NCBI GenBank assembly: GCA_964517265.1
Contig: CAZFBS010000026.1
Location: 1-42,405, forward strand
Reading direction: 5' to 3'
DNA length: 42,405 bases
Source: REEP01 sp964517265
Lineage (GTDB): Bacteria > Pseudomonadota > Alphaproteobacteria > Rhodospirillales > Defluviicoccaceae
The position numbers and the translations under genes are program-made. The notes beneath the pieces are model-generated. The model made no database searches and was not told the origin of the DNA. It saw only the letters and a list, made by a program, of their open reading frames with translations. This document shows positions 1 to 7,447 of the stretch, piece after piece (position 1 is the stretch's first letter; every line of letters begins with the position of its first letter).

Positions 1-362
1 AGGGCGCCAAGCAGGCGCTGAAGCTTTTGAAAGAGGGCGGCCATATCGCCATGCTGGTGGATCAAAAGATGAACGACGGCGTGCCGATTCCGTTCTTCGG
101 CCGCGAGGCGATGACTGCCCCCGCCCTGGCGCTGTTTGCCATGCGCTTTCGATGTCCGGTACTGCCGGGGCGGATCGAGCGCCTCCATGGTGCCCGCTTT
201 CGCATCACCGTACTGCCGCCGATGGAATTCGAATGGAGCGGAAACCGTCAAGCCGATGTCATGGCCGCGATGGCAAAGGTTAACGCCCTTTTGGAACAGT
301 GGATACGCGAGCGCCCGGAGCAGTGGCTGTGGTTGCACCGCCGCTGGCCCGATTCTCGGTGA
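1..362 (+). CDS. Lipid A biosynthesis acyltransferase, C-terminal part (LpxL/HtrB family)
   Basis: This is the last 120 or so codons of a gene that begins before the window; the reading frame is open from base 3. The product should be an inner-membrane acyltransferase that adds a secondary acyl chain to Kdo-lipid IVA. The visible part has the family's conserved block VDQKMNDGVPIPFFGR, the downstream APALALFA and CPVLPG segments, and the C-terminal QWIRERPEQWLWLHRRW motif. The catalytic HX4D motif would lie upstream, outside the window, so LpxL and LpxM/P cannot be told apart. It ends 46 nt before the stop of convergent xseA. Confidence 0.85.
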   Translation, partial: GAKQALKLLKEGGHIAMLVDQKMNDGVPIPFFGREAMTAPALALFAMRFRCPVLPGRIERLHGARFRITVLPPMEFEWSGNRQADVMAAMAKVNALLEQWIRERPEQWLWLHRRWPDSR

Positions 363-408
363 CACCATACGTCCACTCCATACGCCTCCAACGTCCGCCA
401 ATGCATCG

Positions 409-1830
409 CTACAGCAGCGTGCCCTGCTTTTCGTCGGCCTTTCTTGCCGAAGCGCGCCGCTCGCGACGAGCTAACGTGCTATCGACGATGGCGCTGCGTT
501 CGCCGTCGTGCATGCGGATCGCGACCGGCATCGCCGGCTTCAGCATGCTTGCAGACGTCAGCGGAGCGCCGGCTTGGTCATGGATTAAAGCGAAGCCCCG
601 CTCCAGCACCCGCTGGTAGGAGTAGCTCTCGAGCAGGGCGGCCGAATGCGCAAGCTGCCGGGTGTGCTCGCGAAGACGTGTCGCGATAACTGCGTCAAGC
701 GCGCGCGTCTCGGTGGCAAGGCGGCGGCTCTCCTGCTCGATCCGCTTGACGGGGCTGATCAGCCGGGCGCCCAGGTGGGCAAGGTGCTGCTTCCTGCGGT
801 CGAGGCCGATGAGCAGGCTGTTGCCGAGACGATCGCTCCAGTCATCGAGACGCTGCCGCGCCTCCTCCACCAGTTGGATCGGTTTCGGCAGGCCGCGGCC
901 AAGGCCCTCGATGCGAACACGCCGCTCGGCGATCATCCGGCTGGCTCCGCCGATCAGCCGTGCTTCCAGACCCACCACCCGTGTTAGCAGTTCGCTCCGC
1001 ACCGGCACGGCCAGTTCGGCGGCGGCGGTCGGTGTCGGCGCCCGCATGTCCGATGCGAAGTCGATCAGGGTCGTGTCCGTTTCGTGGCCCACAGCCGAAA
1101 TTAGCGGAATGATGCTGGCGGCCGCCGCCCGGACGACAATCTCTTCATTAAACGCCCACAGATCCTCGAGGCTGCCGCCCCCTCGGGCGACGATAAGGAT
1201 GTCCGGGCGCGGCACATCCGCCACCGGCAGCCGATTGAAGCCGTCGATCGCGGCCGCAACCTGCTCGGCCGCGCCATCCCCCTGAACCGCCACCGGCCAG
1301 ATCAGCACCCGGCGCGGAAACCGATCGGCAAGTCGATGAAGGATGTCGCGTATGACGGCGCCTGTCGGCGACGTCACCACGCCGATCACCTGCGGAAGGT
1401 AGGGGATCGGCTTCTTGCGCTGAGGGTCGAACAGACCTTCGGCCGCCAGCCGCTTGCGGCGATCCTCAAGCAGCTTGAGCAGCGCGCCTTCCCCGGCGAG
1501 CTCCATCGATTCGGCGATGATCTGGTACTCCGATCGACCCGGATAGGTCGAGAGTCGGCCGGTAACGATCATGTCCATGCCGTCTTCCGGCTGGACGCCG
1601 AGCTTATGAGCGGATGCCCGCCAGCAGCACCCCTTCAGCACCGCGCTCTCGTCCTTGAGCGTGAAATAGAGGTGACCAGACACCGCGCGGCGAAATCCGG
1701 TGATCTCGCCTCGGACCCTTACGCGCTCGAACCCCCGCTCGACATGCCGTTTCAGCGCGGCTGAGATCTCCCCGATGCTCAGAACGGGCAGGTTGTGCGG
1801 GACGCCTTCGATGTTAGGATGTGCGCTCAT
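409..1830 (-). CDS. xseA: Exodeoxyribonuclease VII large subunit
   Basis: 473 aa, the usual length for XseA. With XseB it forms ExoVII, a cytoplasmic single-strand nuclease that cuts from both ends in DNA repair. An N-terminal OB-fold (about residues 15-105, with VRGEITGF and GHLYFTLKDE) binds ssDNA. The catalytic region follows, with GVVTSPTGAVIRDI, ARGGGSLEDLWAFN and SAVGHETDTTLIDFASD-type blocks that are diagnostic for the family. A coiled-coil-like C-terminal half ends in ERGFALI. xseB is not nearby. The gene is divergent from purD (85 nt between the start codons) and convergent with the acyltransferase. The SD before the ATG is weak. Confidence 0.96.
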   Translation of the reverse strand: MSAHPNIEGVPHNLPVLSIGEISAALKRHVERGFERVRVRGEITGFRRAVSGHLYFTLKDESAVLKGCCWRASAHKLGVQPEDGMDMIVTGRLSTYPGRSEYQIIAESMELAGEGALLKLLEDRRKRLAAEGLFDPQRKKPIPYLPQVIGVVTSPTGAVIRDILHRLADRFPRRVLIWPVAVQGDGAAEQVAAAIDGFNRLPVADVPRPDILIVARGGGSLEDLWAFNEEIVVRAAAASIIPLISAVGHETDTTLIDFASDMRAPTPTAAAELAVPVRSELLTRVVGLEARLIGGASRMIAERRVRIEGLGRGLPKPIQLVEEARQRLDDWSDRLGNSLLIGLDRRKQHLAHLGARLISPVKRIEQESRRLATETRALDAVIATRLREHTRQLAHSAALLESYSYQRVLERGFALIHDQAGAPLTSASMLKPAMPVAIRMHDGERSAIVDSTLARRERRASARKADEKQGTLL

Positions 1831-1915
1831 CCGCTACAGTATGACGCAAAGCCGGCAGCGGAGCAAAAGGGTCCGGGACCAAAGAGCCCGGGATCAAGAA
1901 GGGGGTATGCGAGGG

Positions 1916-3196
1916 ATGAAGGTTCTGGTGGTGGGCTCCGGAGGACGCGAACACGCACTCTGCTGGGCAATTTCCCGCTCGCCGCGATGCGAGCAGCTTT
2001 ATTGCGCCCCCGGCAATGCCGGAATTGCCGAGATTGCCTGCTCCATTGCGGTCGCCGCCGAGGACATCGAGGGTCTCCTGGCGTTTGCCATCGGCGAAGC
2101 CATCGATTTCGTGGTCGTCGGTCCCGAGATACCGCTCGTCGCCGGCCTTGTCGATCGGCTCGAGGATGCCGGCATCAAGGCGTTTGGGCCTCGGGCCGAG
2201 GCCGCGATTCTGGAAGGCTCGAAGGCGTTCATGAAGGACCTTTGCGCGCGGTACGACATCCCGACGGCCGCTTGGCGCCGCTTCGACGAACCCGACGCGG
2301 CCAAGGAGTTCATTCGAGTGCACGGAGCACCGCTGGTGGTCAAGGCGGATGGCCTCGCGGCCGGCAAGGGCGTCATCATCTGCCGCACCGACAACGAAGC
2401 GTTCGCGGCCATCGACCACATCTTGATTGAGGGCGCCTTCGGCGAAGCCGGTGCGGCGGTCATCGTCGAAGAGTTTCTCGAAGGCGAGGAGGCCAGCTTC
2501 TTTGCTCTTGTCAACGGCACGACAATGGTCCCGCTGGCCTCCGCCCAGGACCACAAGGCGGCCTTCGATGGCGACGAAGGACCCAACACCGGAGGTATGG
2601 GGGCCTATTCACCGGCGCCGGTGGTCACGCCCGAGGTTGCCGGGATGATCATGGAGCGGATCATGTGGCCGACGGTGCGGGCGATGGCGGCTGAGGGGCG
2701 CCCCTACGCCGGGCTCCTCTACGCCGGGGTGATGATCACGAACGAGGGGCCAAAAGTTTTGGAATTCAACGTTCGCTTCGGTGATCCTGAGTGTCAGCCG
2801 CTGATCATGCGGATGAAATCGGATGTACTGGAGGCCCTGAGCGCCTGCCGCGACGGACGCCTGGATCAGCTCGAGCTTGAATGGCATGACGATGCCGCCT
2901 TGACCGTGGTCATGGCCACCCGAGGTTATCCGGGCCCTTATCCGAAAGGCTCAGTAATTCGCGGCCTGGAGAGGGCGGCGGCCGTCGACGGCGTCGTCGT
3001 TTTTCATGCCGGAACAGAGGTTGCCAACGGCGCGTGCGTGGCCAGCGGCGGGCGTGTTCTCGGCGTCACTGCCCGCGGAGGATCAGTGGCGGCGGCGAAA
3101 CAGCGGGCCTATCAGGCGGTAGACAGCATCGACTGGCCGGAAGGGTTCTGCCGCCGCGACATCGGCTGGCGCGCCATCGCCCGCACCACGGCATGA
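1916..3196 (+). CDS. purD: Phosphoribosylamine-glycine ligase (GARS)
   Basis: 426 aa, normal for PurD. It catalyses the second step of purine synthesis: phosphoribosylamine + glycine + ATP to GAR. The N-terminus is the canonical MKVLVVGSGGREHAL. The ATP-grasp region contains VVKADGLAAGKGV, EEFLEGEEAS and NTGGMGAYSP, and the metal-binding strand VLEFNVRFGDPE is present. The start at 1916 is chosen because it gives the canonical N-terminus and sits about 10 nt after a GGGGG SD. An in-frame ATG at 1907 lies almost on top of that SD. It stands alone, divergent from xseA, and runs towards the porin terminator. Confidence 0.96.
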   Translation: MKVLVVGSGGREHALCWAISRSPRCEQLYCAPGNAGIAEIACSIAVAAEDIEGLLAFAIGEAIDFVVVGPEIPLVAGLVDRLEDAGIKAFGPRAEAAILEGSKAFMKDLCARYDIPTAAWRRFDEPDAAKEFIRVHGAPLVVKADGLAAGKGVIICRTDNEAFAAIDHILIEGAFGEAGAAVIVEEFLEGEEASFFALVNGTTMVPLASAQDHKAAFDGDEGPNTGGMGAYSPAPVVTPEVAGMIMERIMWPTVRAMAAEGRPYAGLLYAGVMITNEGPKVLEFNVRFGDPECQPLIMRMKSDVLEALSACRDGRLDQLELEWHDDAALTVVMATRGYPGPYPKGSVIRGLERAAAVDGVVVFHAGTEVANGACVASGGRVLGVTARGGSVAAAKQRAYQAVDSIDWPEGFCRRDIGWRAIARTTA

Positions 3197-3262
3197 TCGT
3201 GGGCATGATCCTGGCCTGAACGTGGCGCCGATTTCGACCGGCTGCGCTTTGTCATCCGCCGT

Positions 3263-3293
3263 GGAAAAAAGAAGGGCGGCCGAAGCCGCCCTT
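3263..3293 (-). terminator. Rho-independent terminator of the downstream porin
   Basis: On the minus strand a 7-bp GC-only stem (3274-3280 with 3285-3291) closes a UUCG loop, giving a very stable C(UUCG)G hairpin. It is followed by a T-rich run (complement of 3263-3273). It lies 28 nt past the porin stop at 3322. The same hairpin core recurs after the second porin at 4734-4755. Confidence 0.85.
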
Positions 3294-3321
3294 TGCAGGA
3301 AAAACGACGAGCGCTTTGTTG

Positions 3322-4548
3322 TTAGAAACTGGCAGTCACGGCGATCGTACCGCCCCAACCATCGGTATCGGACGTATTGGCAATCGTGGCCGCGGCGGGC
3401 CCGGCCGGGGTCTCGGCTTCGTCATCAAACAGGAAGAAGCCACCGATCAGACGAATGCCCGGCCCGAGTGTGTAGGTTCCAGCAAGGGCGCAATTCAAGT
3501 GTTTGACATCGCCGGTCCCTGCAGCCTGCCAGCCGACGGCGGTGCCTCTGACGCAACTCACGCCTGCGGCATAGGGGCCGACCTCGTAGCGTGCACCCGC
3601 CGACCACACGCTGCTTCTCAAACTGCGTTGGTCGTCAAAATTCCCTGGGGTGTCACGACCGGACGTGATCTGACGGAACGCGCCGCCGACGGTGAACCCG
3701 GCTACCGTCATCTGGCCGCCGAGGCTGTAGCCCAGCGTGCCGCCCGGATCGACATCCGCGAACGCCGAGAGATCCTGCCGCTGGTTCTGATGCCGCACAC
3801 CCGCGGAGAGCTGGACGCCAACGCCGCCAAACGCTTCGCGGTAGTTGATCGCGGCTTCCGTGCTGTCGTGATAGCGGCCGTTGTTATTGAGAACGCCGAA
3901 GTTGGCGTTATTGGTGGTGTTACTGTCCTCGGCGGCCTGCGGTGCATAGCTGACCCCGACCTGGAACCCGGCGTACCGAGGTGTTATGTACATGATCCGG
4001 TTGGCGTCACCGTTGCGAATGCCGCCAGGGGTGCTGATATCACCGAGCGAGGTGCTGGTAAGAATGCCGCTCTGGGCACCAGCGGCATCGACATACATGC
4101 CGACATTGACGACGTCGCCGTCGTCGACGCTGATACCCCCGTTCGGGGCCGAAACATGGAGCAGTTCGGTCGCGCTGTCCTCAACGCCCAGCTTGACTTG
4201 ACCCAGGCGATCGCTCTGCAGGAACAGGAACGTCTCGTCGACCATAAAGGAACTGTTGGCCGCTTCGAGTTCGACCTGAACACCGACCGAAATGCCGTTG
4301 TCGAGGGTCGTCTGGCCGGTAAAGCAGATTTCGGAGTTTGTTTTCTGATCAATCGAACTCGGCTTGAAGCCGCGCGTGTTGCGGTTCGCATCCGTGTCCG
4401 TGAAATCCTGGTCGAGCCCGACCACCCACTGCTGATGAAAACCATGAATTTCAAGTTGAATGCGCTCGGCGGCGTCGGCGCTTCCCACCCCCCCGGCAAT
4501 CAACCCCGCCGTCGCCATGGCGGTGGTGGCATAAAGGATCTTCTTCAT
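3322..4548 (-). CDS. Outer-membrane porin (Gram-negative porin family), copy A
   Basis: 408 aa. The signal peptide MKKILYATTAMATAGLIAGG ends in SADA, with predicted cleavage near residue 26 before AERIQLEIHG. The mature part alternates beta strands typical of a 16-strand general porin, with 'DNGISVGVQVELEA', 'FLFLQSDRLGQVKLG' and 'NRIMYITPRYAGFQVGVSYAP' blocks. It ends in AVTASF, a C-terminal Phe that serves as the Bam assembly signal. The start at 4548 is chosen because GGAGAGG lies 6 nt upstream; in-frame ATGs at 4554 and 4563 do not fit the SD. It is a clear paralogue of the next gene upstream (copy B), so a tandem duplication. Substrate specificity cannot be read from sequence. Confidence 0.9.
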   Translation of the reverse strand: MKKILYATTAMATAGLIAGGVGSADAAERIQLEIHGFHQQWVVGLDQDFTDTDANRNTRGFKPSSIDQKTNSEICFTGQTTLDNGISVGVQVELEAANSSFMVDETFLFLQSDRLGQVKLGVEDSATELLHVSAPNGGISVDDGDVVNVGMYVDAAGAQSGILTSTSLGDISTPGGIRNGDANRIMYITPRYAGFQVGVSYAPQAAEDSNTTNNANFGVLNNNGRYHDSTEAAINYREAFGGVGVQLSAGVRHQNQRQDLSAFADVDPGGTLGYSLGGQMTVAGFTVGGAFRQITSGRDTPGNFDDQRSLRSSVWSAGARYEVGPYAAGVSCVRGTAVGWQAAGTGDVKHLNCALAGTYTLGPGIRLIGGFFLFDDEAETPAGPAAATIANTSDTDGWGGTIAVTASF

Positions 4549-4733
4549 CTGCATCCTCTCCATCTCATACAGGAGTTCCCCCGGAAACATCCTTTTGGCC
4601 GGTCCGCCCCACAGGACACCTCCCGCCATCGGGAACAAATCCATCAAGACACGAAGCAAATCAACGTTCAACACCAGCTTCCACCTGATGTGTTGTTTTC
4701 CAGGCACTGTGGCACTTGGAACACAGAAGCATG

Positions 4734-4755
4734 AAGGGCGGCCGAAGCCGCCCTT
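4734..4755 (-). terminator. Terminator-like hairpin after porin copy B
   Basis: The hairpin core (stem 4736-4742 with 4747-4753, loop UUCG on the minus strand) is identical to the one after porin copy A. The following T-tract is poor (TTCATGCTTCTG on the minus strand), so termination may be partial and allow read-through into copy A. It lies 29 nt past the stop of copy B. Confidence 0.6.
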
Positions 4756-4784
4756 GCGGAACCAGGAAAAGGAAAGCGTTGAGT

Positions 4785-6023
4785 TCAGAATGACGTGGTA
4801 ATCGCGAGGGTACCACCCCACCCGCTGGTATCCGAGGTTTCGCCAATAAGAGTGGCAGACGGGCCCGCCGGCGTTTCCGCCTCGTCGTCGAAAAAGAACA
4901 CCCCGCCGATCAGGCGAATCCCCGGCCCGAGCAGATAGGTCCCGGACACGGCGCAGACGAGATGCTTGAGATCGCCAGTCTCTTTGGACTGGAAGCCAAC
5001 CTGCCTTCCACGGATGCAGCTTAAGCCCGCAGCGTAGGGACCAACCTCGTATCTGCCGCCCGCCGACCACGAATGGCCGCGCAGGCTGTAGAGATCATCG
5101 CCGCTATCGGTATATCCGCGGCCCGACGTGATCTGCTTGAAGCCGCCGCCCAAGGTAACACCGCTGAACGTGACCTGTCCGCCGAGGCTATAACCGAAGA
5201 CGCTGCCCGCATCAATTTCGTTAGGAAGATCCACGGCGATCGCGCGCACCTGATTATTATGACTGATTCCCGCCGAGAACTGAACACCGATCCCGTTGAA
5301 CGTCTCACTATAGTTAACCGCGCCCGCAATCTGATTGTTGTAACCATTTGGCTCACAGGCGGTAACTACGTTTAAGCCGCAACCATAGTTCGGGTTGTTG
5401 GTTGTGGCGCTGTCTTCTCCGGCGTTCGGCGCATAACTGACGCCAGCCTGCAAGCCAGCGAGCCGAGGGGTAATATAGATCAAACGGTTGGTATCACCGA
5501 AGACATCACCGAGGGAAGTGCTGCCGGTGATTCCGGTGACGGCTGCAGAGGTATCGATGTACATTTCAAGAGTGTTGACATCGCCATCGTCAACGCTGAC
5601 CCCGCCATCCGGCGACGCCACGTGAAGCAGTTCGGCGGCGTTGTCTTTAACACCCAATGTCAACTGACCGTACCGATCGCTCTCCAGAAACAGGAACGTC
5701 TCGTCGATCATGGCATCATCAGTCGATGCCAGAAGTTCGACCTGAACCCCCACAGAGATGCCGTTGTCGAGCGTTGTCTGGCCAACGAAACAGATCTCGG
5801 AATTGGTTTTCTGGTCGACAGTGCTCAGCTTGTAACCCTGCCGCGTTCTCCCCAAGTCGGTGTCGTTGAAGTCCTGGCTGGTGCCGACAACCCACTGCTG
5901 GTGATAGCCGTGAACCTCAATCGCAATCCGCTCGGCGGCGGCGGCATCGCGTGGCCCGGCTAATCCCCCTGTAACAAGCCCGGACGTTGCAATGGCGGTG
6001 GTCGCGAGAAGTACCTTCTTCAT
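4785..6023 (-). CDS. Outer-membrane porin (Gram-negative porin family), copy B
   Basis: 412 aa. The signal peptide begins MKKVLLATTAIATSGLVTGG, with cleavage predicted around the Ala-rich stretch at residues 27-30 before ERIAIEVHGY. It shares with copy A the HQQWVVG start of the barrel, KTNSEICFxGQTTLDNGISVG, the VSVDDGDV loop, and the C-terminal GWGGTLAITTSF with terminal Phe. It has an extra Cys-containing loop (NYGCGLNVVTACEPNG) that copy A lacks. The ATG at 6023 is preceded by GGAAGTGGAG. The AT-rich stretch just upstream (6085-6110) probably belongs to its promoter region. Confidence 0.9.
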   Translation of the reverse strand: MKKVLLATTAIATSGLVTGGLAGPRDAAAAERIAIEVHGYHQQWVVGTSQDFNDTDLGRTRQGYKLSTVDQKTNSEICFVGQTTLDNGISVGVQVELLASTDDAMIDETFLFLESDRYGQLTLGVKDNAAELLHVASPDGGVSVDDGDVNTLEMYIDTSAAVTGITGSTSLGDVFGDTNRLIYITPRLAGLQAGVSYAPNAGEDSATTNNPNYGCGLNVVTACEPNGYNNQIAGAVNYSETFNGIGVQFSAGISHNNQVRAIAVDLPNEIDAGSVFGYSLGGQVTFSGVTLGGGFKQITSGRGYTDSGDDLYSLRGHSWSAGGRYEVGPYAAGLSCIRGRQVGFQSKETGDLKHLVCAVSGTYLLGPGIRLIGGVFFFDDEAETPAGPSATLIGETSDTSGWGGTLAITTSF

Positions 6024-6459
6024 GGTCAAATGCTCCACTTCCGGTCGCGCCTTGTGTGGCGACTGATGACAGACGCCCTCCAGTGCAATTATTTTTCGAT
6101 TTTTACCCGGACTCGTTGTGGGCGCGCTGCAGACTGTGGATAGTGTCGACGCAAACCACAAAGCGCGCAGAAGAAGATCAAGCACTAAGGCGCCTGATTT
6201 TCAATAAGATATACACCTGCTGTACGTTATGTCGCTGAGTGTGGCCGTTCTGTAACAGGGATGTCATTTCTGCCGCCAGCCATTTGGCTTTTTTTCTTCA
6301 ACGCATGGTTGATCCAGGGAGAGATCCGGGTCTGATGTCCACGCTTGGGAGCGCGCATGACTTGGATCGGGCGACCTGTTATAAGGCGTCTGGAACAGGG
6401 TCAGTGACAGCCGGTTCCTCGTCAATACCTTGCACGGAATTCCGCGGAGTGAACACTCG
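6024..6459. other. Intergenic region between porin B and ybaB
   Basis: A 436-nt divergent spacer that must hold the promoters of porin B (minus) and ybaB-recR (plus). It has an AT-rich patch at about 6088-6108 and a short T-run after AGCC-ATTT-GGCT near 6279-6300. That stem is too short to call a terminator. I see no convincing ORF, tRNA or SRP RNA signature, and no dnaX upstream of ybaB where it is often found. Confidence 0.6.
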
Positions 6460-6783
6460 ATGAAAAATCTCGGCCAGATGATGAAACAGGCCCAGCAGAT
6501 CCAGGCAAAGATGGCCGCCATGCAGGACGAGCTGGCGAGTACGGAAGTGAGCGGGTCGGCGGGTGGCGGCATGGTTGAGGTGACGCTGAACGGCAAAGCG
6601 GAAGCGCGTAAGGTGCGGATCGACCCCTCGCTGGTGGATCCAAACGAGTGTGAAGTGCTCGAGGATCTGATCGTCGCCGCCTTCAACGACGCCAAGGCCA
6701 AGGTCGAGAGTCACGTTGCCGAGAGGATGGCGGAGATTACCGGCGGCCTGAAACTGCCACCGGGCGTGCAACTCCCATTCTGA
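6460..6783 (+). CDS. ybaB: Nucleoid-associated protein, YbaB/EbfC family
   Basis: 107 aa, the normal size. Small dimeric DNA-binding protein of the YbaB/EbfC family, usually encoded with recR. It shows MKNLGQMMKQAQQIQAKMAAMQDEL (helical N-terminus), the GMVEVTLNGKAEARKVRIDPSLVD core and a C-terminal helix ending LPPGVQLPF. The ATG at 6460 gives the canonical MKNLGQMMKQ start and has GGAG 10 nt upstream; a longer frame beginning with TTG at 6430 has no support. It is followed by recR after 73 nt, probably as one transcript. Confidence 0.95.
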   Translation: MKNLGQMMKQAQQIQAKMAAMQDELASTEVSGSAGGGMVEVTLNGKAEARKVRIDPSLVDPNECEVLEDLIVAAFNDAKAKVESHVAERMAEITGGLKLPPGVQLPF

Positions 6784-6856
6784 CGGCAGAGCGGTTGCAG
6801 AACCATTGGCGCCGGCTTCTGCGACGCGGTTCGATCGGCTATGCTTGCTCCTTGCC

Positions 6857-7447
6857 ATGAACGAGATTGAGCACCTGATCCAGTCCCTTGCCAGACTGCC
6901 GGGGCTCGGCCCCCGGTCCGCGCGCCGCGCCGCGCTGTTCATGCTCAAGCGGCGTGATACGATCCTAGAGCCGCTGGCGAGGGCGATGATCGCGGCCAAG
7001 GAGAACGTGCAGACATGCTCGGTCTGCGGAAACTTCGATACGGTCAGCCCGTGCGGAATTTGCACCAATCCGCGCCGGGACGACTCCTTGATCTGTGTCG
7101 TCGAGGACGTCGCCGATTTGTGGGCGCTGGAACGCGGCGGTACGTTCCGCGGCCGCTATCATGTTCTCGGCGGTATTCTGTCAGCGCTGGACGGCATCGG
7201 CCCAGACGATATCAACATCGCCTCGTTGCTACAGCGGGCGCGAGCACCGGAGGTTCGCGAAGTCATTCTCGCGACTAATGCCACTGTCGAAGGCCAGACG
7301 ACCGCTCATTACATCGCCGATCGGCTCGCCGACTGCAACGTCACCATCTCCGGCCTTGCTCTCGGGGTGCCAATCGGAGGCGAACTCGACTATCTCGATG
7401 ACGGAACCCTGAGCACCGCCATGAAGGCACGGCGGCGCCTCTCCTAA
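6857..7447 (+). CDS. recR: Recombination mediator protein RecR
   Basis: 196 aa, the usual length. RecR works with RecO (and RecF) to load RecA on SSB-coated gaps. Domains are in the expected order: helix-hairpin-helix LPGLGPRSARRAA (residues 14-26), a Cys4 zinc finger (Cys54, 57, 66, 69), a Toprim domain starting at ICVVEDVADLWALE, and the C-terminal Walker-like segment. The start MNEIEHLIQ at 6857 is canonical; an upstream in-frame extension is not conserved in type. Its last 4 nt overlap the end of the convergent acyl-CoA ligase. Confidence 0.96.
   Translation: MNEIEHLIQSLARLPGLGPRSARRAALFMLKRRDTILEPLARAMIAAKENVQTCSVCGNFDTVSPCGICTNPRRDDSLICVVEDVADLWALERGGTFRGRYHVLGGILSALDGIGPDDINIASLLQRARAPEVREVILATNATVEGQTTAHYIADRLADCNVTISGLALGVPIGGELDYLDDGTLSTAMKARRRLS

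Noticed and set aside
3316..4734. 472-codon plus-strand open frame opposite porin copy A
   Set aside because: The porin has a signal peptide, barrel motifs, terminal Phe, SD and terminator. The opposite frame has none of these.
6135..6143. DnaA-box-like sequence (one mismatch to TTATCCACA on the minus strand)
   Set aside because: A single site with no cluster, no AT-rich unwinding element and no replication genes nearby. Not an origin.
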